DNA of 64,000 bases from Sternotherus odoratus (Eukaryota > Chordata > Testudines > Kinosternidae). A program made the position numbers and the translations under genes. The DNA is taken from the NCBI GenBank assembly GCA_032164245.1, contig JAVMKO010000003.1, positions 33,789,390 to 33,853,389 of the forward strand. The letters are read 5' to 3'. Positions 21,702 through 32,255 of the stretch are shown here, piece by piece (positions within the stretch are counted from its first letter, which is position 1; every line of letters starts with the position of its first letter). Under the pieces are notes generated by a model, which worked only from the letters and a program-made list of their open reading frames with translations, made no database searches and was not told the DNA's origin.

Positions 21702-22285
21702 TAAGTCTAAGATTATGTTACAAAATCTGTGGCTTCCAGGATCTCTGTGACACTGGGGACCCCACAGCTGACCAGCTGCTGCTGGCAGCAGGGGACCCTG
21801 CAGCATCCCAGCCTCCACAGGTGGCACTGGACCCTCCCACAGCTGAGCCCAGGGGTCCCCGCTTCAGCAGCTGAGAGCAGCAACCCCACCCCTGCAGCTC
21901 CCCGCTACCGGTGGCAGAGGGATCCTGGAGCTGCTCAGCCACCATGGGCCAGGGAGGGGCTTCCCTCACAGCTCCCAGTCTATGGTGCCAGAGGGACACC
22001 AAAACTGCTCAGAGCTGGCATGCTCTCTTCCCCCCACCTCCACCAGGTCGAGCCCCACAGAGTGACAGGGAGATCCCTCCCCCAACTACTGGGAAATGGG
22101 GTTCATGCAGCTCCCAACCACCGGAGAGGGGGATGGGAGGTGGACCCTCCTCCCTCCCCATTTTGTCAGGAATACTTTTAGTAAAATTCAGGGACATGTC
22201 ATGGGCAATAAACTAAAAATCAGGGAAGTCATGACCCGTCCCTGACTTTATCTAAAAGTATCCATGGGAAAATTGTAGTCTTAAC
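21702..22285. mobile_element. Foldback-type DNA element, copy 2
   Basis: The left end TAAGTCTAAGATT and, in complement, the right end TTAAGACTACAATT form weak TIRs. The right part holds the hairpin (22165-22257) AGTAAAATTCAGGGACATGTCA...GTCCCTGACTTTATCT, homologous to copy 1 at 5138-5209 but in opposite orientation. The body is a GC-rich 440-bp block whose overlapping open frames have no domain. No clear TSD. Confidence 0.6.
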
Positions 22286-25200
22286 TATGATTGCTCAGCT
22301 GTGTACGAGAGTATGTATGAGAGAAAGACACTCAGTTGAAAATCTGAATATACCTAACAGAATGAAAGTCTACTAAAATTGAGTCTGTGCAGAAATCGGA
22401 TAAGATACAGAATAAAAAAATCAAAATCACTAGCAAACCTGGACATTTTTAACTGCAGCTGAGAACCAGTCATCAATATACACCACCAACTATGGATACT
22501 GTAGCTCCCTCAGAAGAATCCAGAAACAGTTCCAATCCTGCCAAGACTTAAAACTCACTTTTCTTCAAGCAGGTATAGTCACAGGGAGTTTAAACTATCT
22601 GAATGCTTATGAAAGCAAGCCATTCACACAGAACTAACATTCTGAAATGTGAAAGTTGTGTATTCTAATACTGATGACAGGCATGTTCCATTTCACACCC
22701 TAATAAGTTACAAAGTTGAAAGCATTACCCTGGAGCATGTGAACAGATGCACTTATCTAAGCTTTTTGATGAGTGGGAACTGCAACTTCTCCCAGGAGAA
22801 TGATGAGACTGAGGCTGACTTAATCATCTATGACATCATTCACATGAGGTGCGCTAGAAGAATTTCCAAAGAAACCAAACCCTGGAACTCTGGTTAAGTA
22901 TACAGGCAACTATGACTGGAGAGTGACAGTAAGACATGGGATTGGGGGAAAAATATTTTCTATACATATGCTCAAATTTTAAAATAAATTAACTTGATGT
23001 ATGTTTATGCCCTAAATTTACTTTCCATTAATGTTTAGGTGTTTGTATTTTGCTCACATGGATGACTGCAGAAAAAAAATTCAACTTGCATGTGTAACTT
23101 TTGGGTTGGCTAGAGTTTACTTCATTTGCCCTTTTACGGTGCCTAAAAACCAAACTCCCACAACAAAGTACCTGGAGACCCCAAATTCAGTCTCTCAAGA
23201 TTTTCAAGAAAGGGTACACATTCACTCCAAAAAAACAGAATTAATGAATATAATAACATTATCTTCACAGTTATACATAAACATAAAATAAAAAAAAATA
23301 ATCTAATTTAAACAGATCATTCCCCCCCCCCAAAAAAAACCCAACAAAGTGAGAAGAAACTTAGTGTTCCCAACAGCTTAGGTTGACTTCACCTGAATAT
23401 CAGTTAGACTCTTGATCACCAAATCTATGCAGTCTGCTGAGTCAAAAGCAACATCTTCCCTGCAATTGTAGAATTTTTTAAGCTGGAATCCATGCAGACT
23501 CTTCCTTATTTTCTACTGAAATCACTTGGTTAGCTAAACAATTAACCAACCACTCACTTAAGTATATAGATTTCTTTTTTTTAACTGTGGCAAAATGCTT
23601 CAGAGTTGGAGAAAACAACTCTCTTTCTGCTCTTGGACTCACATTCTCCCAACTGACACAGTTTACAGTAATACTTGCCCCCCATGGAGTCTAAGTCCAG
23701 CAACAGGGAACCCATTGAGAATACTCAAAACTAGCACACCCTAATCCCAGGATCTGATGAGTGTGGAGTGCTAATTGTGCATCTGCTGAGCAAAATTGAC
23801 GCAGGCTAACTCATTCCTGTTCATCCCACCACTAAATCTCTTAAAGAGATATCTCACTATTGGGCTCATGAGTTACAAATGCTCAAGTGTATATATAAAA
23901 GTGGTATCTTTTATGAGAGATTAATTCATTTAAACACTGCACAATAAATCTTATTGTTGCTTATTTTTCTCTAGGAACAATTCATTTAGTAAGCTCTGTG
24001 TGATCCAGAAAAAAGGAAAAAAATCAGTATTTTTCTCTTCTCTTCCTTTCCCCCTAAACTAAAACTTTTCCCAAAGAGATCCACAACCGAAAGGATTTCA
24101 TCAAGCACTCTACTTGCTAATGAACTGTGCATATCCAGTAAGAGAAGAGAAGCAAATACCATGTTACTTATGTGACCAACTGCAATTATTTTTAGGCTAT
24201 CAGATACATCTTTTATTGTGTATCTTGACTATTTTAATCTTCAAAGAAGTTGCTATTTGAGCTTTGCATTCAGAATATATACAGTCTAAAATATATGTTA
24301 AACAATTTAAATACAGTATTGTAATTTCAGACTGAAGTACCAGCTTCCCTTCTGATGTTCATATAGAAATATAATTTTAAATCCTAGTAACAAAACAAAT
24401 TAACAAAATTACTTTTCAGTGTTAAAAATTCATCTGATAGTATTTATTTTGTGTTCTTTATCCATTAAGTCACTTAATAGTCTGTTTTCAATACTTCTCT
24501 TTTCATTAGTAGTTTGGCAAAAAAAACAACAACACACATTTCTTCATAATGTTCTTTGTTTAATCAAACATTCTATCCACTTTGGTGGTTGTCTGCCTTA
24601 ACCCCAAGCTCAAAACAGCATATGGAGGACCATAAGGCATTTCCATTCTCTTCAGTGTTGCTATAATCTTGACAGCCAAATTATTATTGTGGCTATTTGA
24701 ACAATGAAGCCATCTGTGAGGCTGATGCCAAACCAGGAGAAAAGTTTATAATTTATTGCTATACTTTGTCAACATGGAACTAAATGTGATCCCTCCATTA
24801 TTAAACTCAAATGAATATTTACTGGATATCATCTAATGCAATCATTCCAGAAGTTCCACCTATGCCTCTGAGTGTATTCATTCCTCTTACATTTATAACA
24901 ACACCCCGAAAGGGGCATCATTTCCAGGGTTGAACTCTGGATCTAAAAAACAACAGATTTTTCTCTTCAGTTTCTCATGCAATAGAGAACATATTTAAGG
25001 AGTTTGTTCCTGTTTTAAAGATACTAAAAATTTCAGAACTTGTAGGTTTACCACTGTAGTAATAAGTGATATTAGTAAATGCAACAAAGGCTTTTTCTAA
25101 GGTCAGAGTCAGTGATTCCACCTTCTGTGATTCAAAGCAGGTTCTTCCTTGATTCACTAGTATTCAGGAAGATCCTGAGTCAGGAAAGCACTTAAGCGTG

Positions 25201-26312
25201 TGCTCAACTTTAGGCATCTTCTTAAATCTATTTTGGGACTTACACATGTGCTTAAAGTTCAAAGTGCTTTCCCTCATTGGTGCCTAAATTAGACAAGATT
25301 TCAAGGCTCAATCAGTACCCAATGGAGTCAGTGGAAGTAGTTTCATTGAGGTTAATTGATGTTAATCAGGCTCATAACAAGGCAACAGTTCCAAAAGACC
25401 ACAGCTATCCTGCTTGACATCTATTTTAGGAGACTAGTAAATTCATTGAAATAAGATTAATTCTCCTCCTCTAAAATTATCATTGTGATGGGAATCAAAT
25501 AAGCACCTCAATCCACCCCTTCTTAAAGAGCAGAGATAGTAGTTCCATCAACATAACAGAGTGAACAATGAGCTGAGATTGCAAGGGAAAAGCTGTCCAA
25601 TCAGTTCATTTTTTTGTTTTTTTAAATAAAAATAGCACTTAGTACTTCTCCCCACCCAGTTGGACATGTATACATCACGATGGGATCAATGATAAACAGC
25701 TGCAGAGCACCGACAGTGATGATCATATTTTAATCACCTACTTTTAAGCAGCTCCTTTGGGCTCCAGTTTGTGTCTTTTGCCTTTTTGTGCCTTCAGAAT
25801 ATATTAGCCTGTCGAACAAATATCTATGACTTTTAGCAGTTTGTATGGTTTGGGAGGCTGCAGGTGCACTGCACTGATACAGGCCCTAAGGCTCAGCATG
25901 GCTTGGCGAATGTACATGGCATAAAACCTTCAGGACAAAGCACTTTTGTACATATGTCTGAGAACGCCAACCTGTGAAATGCTCTTCCAGAAAAGGAATT
26001 CTGCAACCTGCCAACTGTTTTGACAGACAAGTGAAAGCTTTATTTTCGTTCCATAATCACAGCAGCTGTTTATTGAAAAACAGGCTTTCCAGTTATATAT
26101 AAAAAAGAGCTTGTCAAGGTGAGGGTAGCATCTCAGGAGATCAGCATACTCTAAATTAATTTTTCACCTGCCTAGTCAATGCAGTTCCAAGGTTGGGAAA
26201 GATATAAATCCCAACCATGAAATATGTCTTCCCCTTTGCCTTCTAAAGATAATGACCAGATATTTCAAATCTTATTATGTGCTACTTTAGCATTACCAAA
26301 ATATGACTCATG
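22286..26312. other. Unassigned 4-kb stretch
   Basis: AT-rich DNA. At 25165-25275 there is a diverged inverted repeat (AGCACTTAAGCGTGTGCTCAA versus CACATGTGCTTAAAGTTCAAAGTGCTTTCC), possibly an old MITE. The 25690-26200 part has balanced composition with no repeat signature. Open frames elsewhere are short and domainless. Confidence 0.4.
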
Positions 26313-26389
26313 TTACAGATCACATGTGGCCAAACCGCAGTTCACAGGCCACATTCAGCTCCTTAAGGGGTCAACTGAGGCTTGCTGAG

Positions 26390-26910
26390 CTCAAGGCTTC
26401 ATCACTCAGGGAGAGGTGAGAACTGGTGCTCGCAGCATGAGCCCCACAAGGGAGTGCAGAGGCTCGGGGCGTAACCCCACAATGGGGCAAACTGGTGATC
26501 GTGACTCCAGCCACATGGAGGGGAGGGGAGGCTCAGAGATTTACCCCACAGTGGAGTGAGTTTCTGCTTGCAGCTTCAGCCCCACAGTAGGACACCAAGG
26601 CTTCTGGCTTCACCCTTAGTGGGGTGCCAAGGCTCCAGGCTCCACCCCTGCTGGGGGATGCAAGTCAAAGCTCGGGACTTCAACCCCACGGGGATGAGCT
26701 GGTCGTCTCGACTTCAAACCCGTGGGGAAGTGGCGAGGCTGTGTTTCAGCCCTGCAGGAGATGGAGAGCCACTGCTTGGGACTTCAGCCCCACTGTTCAG
26801 GACTTCAGCCCTGCAGACAGAGTGGCCCTGATACTGGGGGCTTCAGCCCCACAGCAGGAGGTTAGCTGATGCTGGGGCTTCAGCCCTGCAGGTGGCACCT
26901 AGCCTCTGGT
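26390..26910. repeat. Degenerate minisatellite in the hAT 5' region
   Basis: The motif GGCTTCAGCCCCACAG, or close variants such as GGACTTCAGCCCCACTG and GGCTTCACCCTTAGTG, recurs about ten times at irregular spacing of roughly 35-50 bp. It lies upstream of the transposase, in the subterminal region of the hAT element. Confidence 0.6.
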
Positions 26911-27084
26911 TTCAGGGGCACATGCTCACTATAACAGGAAATTGTGTCACTGTCGTGCTGTGCAGACCTCATTTGCTGTGATCTCCATGCAGGCTGCACA
27001 CTACAGGCTTTGTTTAATGTTCATAAGTCACAGTTGACTGGTTTTTAAGTTTAACACTATGCTGATTTCGTTGATGACAATTAC

Positions 27085-27950
27085 ATCTTCAACTGTAAGA
27101 AACACAAGTTTGAAGAAGAAAACCAAAGTTTTCAGCCAGAATGGGAGGAATATTTTGCATTCACTAGTAAAGGTGGCAAACGCCTGTGCCTTATCTGTAA
27201 TGCATAACTCTCTCACTGCAAAGCGAGCAACTTGAAAGGTCACTATGAAATGAATCACAATATCTTTTCCTGTGAATACCCTCCTGGATCAGAAGTAAGT
27301 AAAAACGAACTATCCACATTAAAATTATGCTTCAGCAGTCAACAGACACTACTATTGGCATTAAGTAAGGAAGCTGACACAATGACTGAAAGTAGTTTTA
27401 TTACGGTATGGAATATCGATCATGCAAAAACGTCAATATTGTGATGAAGAATTTGTTAAGAAGAATATTGCAGAAGTGGTTGTGATTTTAGATCCAAATA
27501 ACACAAAACTTCAATGACTGTTACAGCAAATTCCAATTCTGTGTCACACTACGGAAAGGCGAATCTCCCAGATCAGTGCTGATGTTGCAAGCAAGATACA
27601 AAATGATCTAAAGAATTCTCCAGCATTCAGCCTCGTTTTAACTAATCCACCAATATTTAAGATGAAGACAAGTAGCAATATTTGTTGACTATGTTTCTGG
27701 GGATGTAAATATGAAGGAAGAAATGTTGGACTTTGTGGCATTAAAAGAAACAACCCACAGTTGACATAAAGAACACACTTGACAAAGCATTGACAAATGT
27801 CAATGTATTGCTGGACAAATGTGTTGTGACAGATGGATCACCTGCAATGGTGAGGGGGGGGGGGGGGAAGTAGGCCTTATCTGACTTCTGAAGAGTAATC
27901 CAAAATTTCCATAATTTCTCCCTGTTCTTTGCATCATCCATCATTAACAT
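27085..27950 (+). pseudogene. hAT (Charlie-like) transposase, N-terminal and catalytic part
   Basis: A first frame reads EENQSFQPEWEEYFAFTS then GGKRLCLIC, a stop, and NLKGHYEMNH. This is a BED-type zinc finger (CxxC...HxxxxH) as in GTF2IRD2/Charlie transposases. A second frame covers 27232-27444 (SSQQTLL... segment). At 27829-27852 the TDGSPAMV motif, a catalytic-domain block of hAT transposases, is intact. It is followed by a run of 14 Gs (about 27855-27868) that shifts the frame. The segment expected to hold the first catalytic aspartate (LDESTD-like) reads LTNPP, so the residue is lost. The enzyme would normally excise and reinsert the element. This copy cannot. Confidence 0.75.
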
Positions 27951-28190
27951 CTACACAAAAGAATAAATGGACACAAATCAGACATCAGGAATCATAATGT
28001 TCAAAAAACAGTAGGAGAAAATTTCAATCCCTCCGGTCACTCAGTAATAGACCTAAAAGTGACAATTCTTCAACAAAAAAACTTCAAAAACAGACTCCAA
28101 TGAGAAACTGCTGAACTGGAATTAATTTGCAAACTGAATACCATTAAGTTAGGCTTGAATAAAGACTGGAAGTGGCTGGGTCATTACACA
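27951..28190 (+). pseudogene. PLE GIY-YIG endonuclease, C-terminal part
   Basis: The translation runs KRINGHKSDIRNHNVQK, then SGHSVIDLKVTILQQKNF, then ELELICKLNTIKLGLNK. This corresponds to the second half of the GIY-YIG endonuclease and matches, almost word for word in its first part, the minus-strand remnant at 55115-55650. So the two belong to one PLE family. The N-terminal GIY and YIG strands are missing because of 5' truncation. One in-frame stop (TGA) interrupts at about 28106. Confidence 0.7.
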
Positions 28191-28410
28191 AACTGAAATC
28201 TATTTCCCCACGCTAGTTTTCCCCTACTGTTACTCATACCTTCTTGTCAACTGTTTGAAATGGACCATCCTGATTATCACTACAAAAGTTTTTTTTTTCT
28301 CCTGCTGCTAATAGCTCATGATTAATCTCTTGAAGTTGGTATAGCAACCCCCATCTTTTCATGTTCTCTGTGTAGGAACATATTTTCTTACTATATTTTC
28401 CACTCTATAC

Positions 28411-28452
28411 ATCTGATGGAGTGGGCTTTAGCCCACAAAAGCTTATGCCTAA
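28411..28452 (+). ncRNA. Candidate hammerhead-ribozyme remnant in PLE tail
   Basis: CTGATGG, then helix II GTGGGC-TTTA-GCCCAC (28421-28436), then AAAA and GC-TTAT-GC. The arrangement follows CUGANGA / helix II / GAAA / short helix III of type I hammerheads. Two core positions differ (G for A in the first box, A for G in GAAA, the latter consistent with CpG decay), so activity is unlikely in this copy. Confidence 0.4.
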
Positions 28453-28505
28453 ATAAATTTGTTGTCTCTAAGATGTCACAAGTACTCCTCATTCGTCTCA
28501 CAGGT

Positions 28506-29278
28506 AGACACTTCAAGAATGAAAATATCACAAAAACAGTCATGCAAATTGTCAATTTCATCCGCTCGAATGAGAAGACTCATCAACAGTTCAGAAATTT
28601 CATTAAAGAGCTGGATCTTGAAGACAAACATAACAACGTCTCTTTCTGCTGTATTGTGAGGTGGTTATCAACCAGCAATGTATTAAATAGATTTTTTGAA
28701 TTGTTAGAGCCTATAAATGCTTTCCTTGAAGAAAAGGAAAAGTCCTATCCACAACTGAAGGATGAGCAGTGGATGCAGGATCTGAAGTTTTTCACTGATA
28801 TTATGCAGAATCTGCAAACTCTCAACCTGGCACTCCAAGGGAAGGATAAGATTATTTCTGACCTTACTCAGACAGTCTTCCACTTCCAGAACAAGTTAAA
28901 GTTCTGCAAAGAGACATAGTGTCAAGATACTTCAACACCTTTCCCCATCTCAAGAGTAGAGTAAACGCATTCCCTGAAATCAAAGTAGATGATCACAAAC
29001 TCGAGGAATGCAGAGGTGAATTACAAGCACTGCTTGATGACTTTCAGACTAGGTTTGAAGACTTGCAGAAGCTGAGATCCTATTTTGCCTTCCTCATAAC
29101 CCCATTCATGGTTGATGTGATGGTTGAATTCATGGCTGTCTAATTCCCAGAAGTCTGGTTAAACAAATATCTATTATAGAAGTGGAACTATTGGAACTCC
29201 AGGAAGACCAGGCTCTGTAGATAATGCATATATCACAGTCTACCATTGAGTTCTGGAAGCAAGTGCCAAGAATGGAGT
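28506..29278 (+). pseudogene. hAT transposase, middle part
   Basis: The frame through 28919 reads NITKTVMQIVNFIRSNEK, then VRWLSTSNVLNRFFELLE and LKFFTDIMQNLQTLNLALQG. The RWLS...VL.RFFEL block is a well-conserved hAT/Charlie signature, and the LAFL.DI...LN.LNL.LQG block follows it as in GTF2IRD2-type proteins. After a stop at 28917-28919 the homology continues in another frame (RYFNTFPHLKSRVNAFPEIK, then LRSYFAFLITPF), so one frameshift separates them. A final scrap before 29278 (STIEFWKQVPRMEYP) leads to the LTR insertion. Confidence 0.8.
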
Positions 29279-29283
29279 ATCCT

Positions 29284-30062
29284 TGTACGAGAGTCTTCCC
29301 CTCACTCTAGGGTAAAAGTTCTTATGCTGCAGACCCTTAACTGTAAGCTACTTTTCCAGCCTAAGTTAAATCTTTTCCCCCCAAAACCCAAACTCTTCCA
29401 GTTGGGGATTGGATCCAGCTGCCACCACTCAGTGATTACCCCAAGACTATGGAGTGGGGCACCTTGACACCCCCCTCTCTCCCTTAAGCCACTTGAGAGA
29501 GAAAAGAACTCAGGCTTCGAGCCACAACTCCTCCCCCCTTTGCTATCTTGTTACTACCAAGGAGAGAGATTTAAAACACACAGACCTCACTAACCATGAG
29601 CTGCCTGATCCAAAGCTTGGATCCCTTTCTTAGAATTATCAGACACTTCTTATACGAAAAAAAGGTTTATTAAAGAAAAGAGAACAAAGCATACAACTAA
29701 TACAACTTCACAGGTATAAAGCTTTCTAACCTGAGTTTCCTTGCATAAACTAGCCCTCTCTCCCTGGGGATTTCTCTCTCTCTGGTAAATTTTAAAGGGT
29801 AAGGACACCAGAGATCAAATACAAAGCATATGCAATGAATAGTTCTACTTACTGTTCATCTAACTTATGAATATATGAAGAAAAAGGAAGAGATGAGTTT
29901 CCATAGCTGGAAAAAGGTGGAGTCAGCCCAAAAGCCTCGGGACGAACTGAACTAACTTCCTGGTTCTGTCTCTAGGTAGTCTACTCTGACGTTACCCCCC
30001 TCTCCTGTTCAGTTAACCCCTAACAGGTAAAACAGCAACTCCAAGGTACTTCACTCATGACA
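29284..30062 (-). mobile_element. Solo LTR (ERV/LTR retrotransposon) inserted in the hAT transposase
   Basis: The unit begins TGTACGAGAG and ends CATGACA, so both strands read TGT...ACA. It is flanked by an exact 5-bp duplication ATCCT (29279-29283 and 30063-30067). The complement strand has AATAAA at 29666-29671, giving minus orientation. No primer-binding site or coding region accompanies it, so it is a solo LTR left by recombination. Without it the hAT frame would pass from ...MEYP to PQLKKISVSLISIFG, supporting the junction. Confidence 0.8.
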
Positions 30063-30067
30063 ATCCT

Positions 30068-30301
30068 CAACTCAAAAAGATTAGTGTGTCACTCATTTCA
30101 ATTTTTGGTACAACATACTGTTGTGAATCACTATACTCCATGATGAACTTTGTAAAATTAAAACACTATGTAGTCCTTACAAATCGATATCTGATCAAGC
30201 TCCTCTGTACTGTACTGACAACATATCAACCAGAATTACAAAGATTTATGACCAGGATGAAGACCCATAGGGACTCTAATTCCAGCAGTAATTTGGCATA
30301 A
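30068..30301 (+). pseudogene. hAT transposase, C-terminal dimerisation domain
   Basis: The frame ISIFGTTYCCESLYSMMNFV, then VVLTNRYLIKLLCTVLT and a stop at 30299-30301 is the hAT C-terminal dimerisation signature (FGSTYLCE..FS.MK..K...R..L....L...L). It is the best-preserved part of this transposase. The final K/R-rich tail ends in SNSSSNLA. Confidence 0.85.
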
Positions 30302-30403
30302 TACAGTAAGTAGGATTCTAATATTTTTTTTTTAAAAATGCATGTGTAAAGGTTGTTCGTGTCTTGCAGCTCTCAAACTTCTGAAGATTATCGTATGTGG
30401 CTC

Positions 30404-31044
30404 TGTGACAGCGAGATGACTCACCCCTGCTGCACTTCCTTCTGGTTGTTTAGGTATTAGCTCTTTCCAGTGCAGAGCGCTCTCTGCAGGGCGGTGTCTC
30501 GCTGTCCACTGGCCCCATGCCCCTCCCTGGACCCTGGTGCCCTTTACCTGGGGTGCTGCCCTTTGGCAGTACCCCCACACTCTGCCTCTCAGTCTCCCTT
30601 CCCTGGGGAACCCCCAACTCTCTGAGCCCCACCTTGCCTCAGTCTGGGCTACTGTTAGTCATCATCAAGCCCCCACTCCCTGGGGCAGACTGCAGCCAGT
30701 CATCATTGGGCCAGCTGCCTCTTCCTAACCCCAATACCTTCCTTAGGCCTCTGTATCAGGCCTGCAGCCTGGGAGATCACCAGGCCTGAACTCCCCAGCT
30801 CAGCCTCCCCTTCCCCAGCAGTGCTCCAGTCTAGGTACCCTCCTCAGATTCTCAGGCAGGTAGGTCCTCTTCTCTCAGTGTAACTAGAGAGAGTGTTTGA
30901 GCTCCAAACTCTCAACCCTTTTATCAGGCCACAGCTGGGCTGCAATTCCAATCAGCCTGGGTTTGCTGCTTTCTACCCAGAAACAGCCCACTCCAGGGCT
31001 GTTTTACCCTTTTATTTTAGGAGCAGGGTAACCACCCCACTATA
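30404..31044 (-). mobile_element. LTR-like insertion near the hAT right end
   Basis: The host hAT sequence ...TATGTGGCTC and GGCTGAGAGGGTCAGTACGTTTGACC is split here. Candidate 5-bp duplication GGCTC (30399-30403) and GGCTG (31045-31049) matches 4 of 5. The insert starts TGTGACAGCGAG and ends ACCACCCCACTATA. It is pyrimidine-rich and an AATAAA lies on the complement of TTTTATTTTAGG (about 31007). An LTR is the likely class, but the right terminus is not a clean CA, so identification stays tentative. Confidence 0.5.
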
Positions 31045-31085
31045 GGCTGAGAGGGTCAGTACGTTTGACCATCCCTGTTATCGAT

Positions 31086-32085
31086 TCTCATGGTTTGTGA
31101 CAGACATGAAATGAAATTTAGAGCAGTCTGGAATACCACATCTAAAATAGATTTTGAAGTAGTTTTTAAAATGTTCTACTAATACTACCCTTATTATTTG
31201 ATCATCATGAAATATCCATTGATTTTTCTCTCTTTAATAAGAAATAGCACTGCAGGAGCTAAACATGTATGCTAACTGCTACAATTTTTTTTATCTATTA
31301 AGTTATTTCTGTGAGATCCAATACCATATTCCATCCTCTCCCCCCCCCACCAATTAAGAAATAGTTGGAAATATTACATCTGTAACAATTAAATTGGGTA
31401 GTGTAATGATCAGAGATTCTCTGCTTTACTTTTGGGGTCTCATGACCTTCCAATGCTGACTAGAAAAGCATCATCCTGAGGAAGGGATAAAAACCTAAAT
31501 TAGTGATAATTTTATTGTAAAGATAAAAATAAATAACAGTTGCTACTCAAGATTTTCAGTTATTATTTGTTTGGATTCTTTAAATTCTCACCATAAAGAT
31601 GACTCTCTCTTTGAAAGTTAGGTAAACTAAACAAGATCCAGAGTGCAGTATAAAAACAATTGACTCCATGGCATTTCTTTACCTATATGTTTACCCCCTT
31701 GAGTCCCACAGGCCAAGATTATAAGCTAAAGGTTGTCAATAAATATTAGGATCACCTTTCTCTGTTTCACCAGGGGTAGGGAGAGCAGGGACATTTGGGC
31801 ATATTTCCAGACAAATGTACTGTCCTGGGAAGTGAACTGGAGGTTGTGGGGGGAAAACCTGTGCCTACAGACTGCTTTTTCTCAACTTCATTGAGTCAGG
31901 GGAATATCATTGGTTGGGCCAAGAAAGGGGATGCACTGTTCCCAGGAGGAAGGAGAAAGGAGAAGATGTCCCCAAACTGGCTGTATCCCACCGGACAGCC
32001 AGGATAGGATGATGGTAGCTTATTGTCTCCCCACCACCCAAATTAAAACCTTTCCTCACACTGCTTGAGCCACTTCTGTTTTTAG
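31086..32085. other. Unassigned stretch
   Basis: No recognised element. A GC-richer patch at 31780-32020 has an open frame of 70 codons without a domain. Confidence 0.4.
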
Positions 32086-32089
32086 CTTC

Positions 32090-32255
32090 ATTGATTATTA
32101 ATTATTATTATGATTATTAGCAGCATTTGATTATCTTGTATTATTGTAGTGCCTGGAACCCCCAATCATTTACCAGATTGCTATTTCAGTAGCACTTCAT
32201 AAACAGCACAAAAAGACAGCCCCAGTCCAAAGAGCGTAAAATCTAAATAGACAGG
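32090..32255 (-). mobile_element. Old L3/CR1-like LINE tail
   Basis: The ATTATTATTATG-type simple tail, then TTGTAGTGCCTGGAACCCCC, CACTTCATAAACAGCACAAAAAGACAG and CCAAAGAGCGTAAAATCTAAATAGACA follow the well-known amniote L3/CR1-like 3' end in reverse. A forward copy of the same kind is at 57095-57190. Highly diverged. Confidence 0.6.

Larger units (their letters stand above)
27951..28505 (+). mobile_element. PLE inserted in the hAT transposase
   Basis: The insertion separates two parts of the hAT transposase (CIIHH... before, GRHFKNENITK after). It carries a GIY-YIG remnant (27951-28190), a 3' UTR and a PLE tail with helix GTGGGCTTTAGCCCAC and TTTGTTGTCTCTAAGATG. It is 5' truncated inside the endonuclease. 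Target duplication is unclear: TCTACAC left and TCTCACAG right are only similar. Confidence 0.75.
26321..31077 (+). mobile_element. Charlie-like hAT transposon, decayed, with nested insertions
   Basis: The left end CACATGTGGCCAAAC and, in complement, the right end CAGGGATGGTCAAAC match 10 of 15. They are flanked by TTACAGAT (26313-26320) and TTATCGAT (31078-31085), 6 of 8. The interior contains, in order, a minisatellite (26390-26910), a BED-finger transposase N-part (27085-27950), a PLE (27951-28505), the transposase middle (28506-29278), a solo LTR (29284-30062), the transposase C-terminus (30068-30301) and an LTR-like block (30404-31044). Net of insertions it is about 2.8 kb, a normal size for an autonomous Charlie-type element. 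Several stops and frameshifts make it non-functional. Confidence 0.8.

Noticed and set aside
21729..22216. Overlapping frames of 101-150 codons
   Set aside because: They lie in the GC-rich body of a foldback element, have no domain and are open in several phases.
28416..28919. A 167-codon frame treated as an intact host gene
   Set aside because: Its first residues come from a PLE tail and the rest is the middle of a hAT transposase. It is a chance fusion within a broken transposon. Domesticated hAT genes exist, but here frameshifts and nested insertions rule out function.
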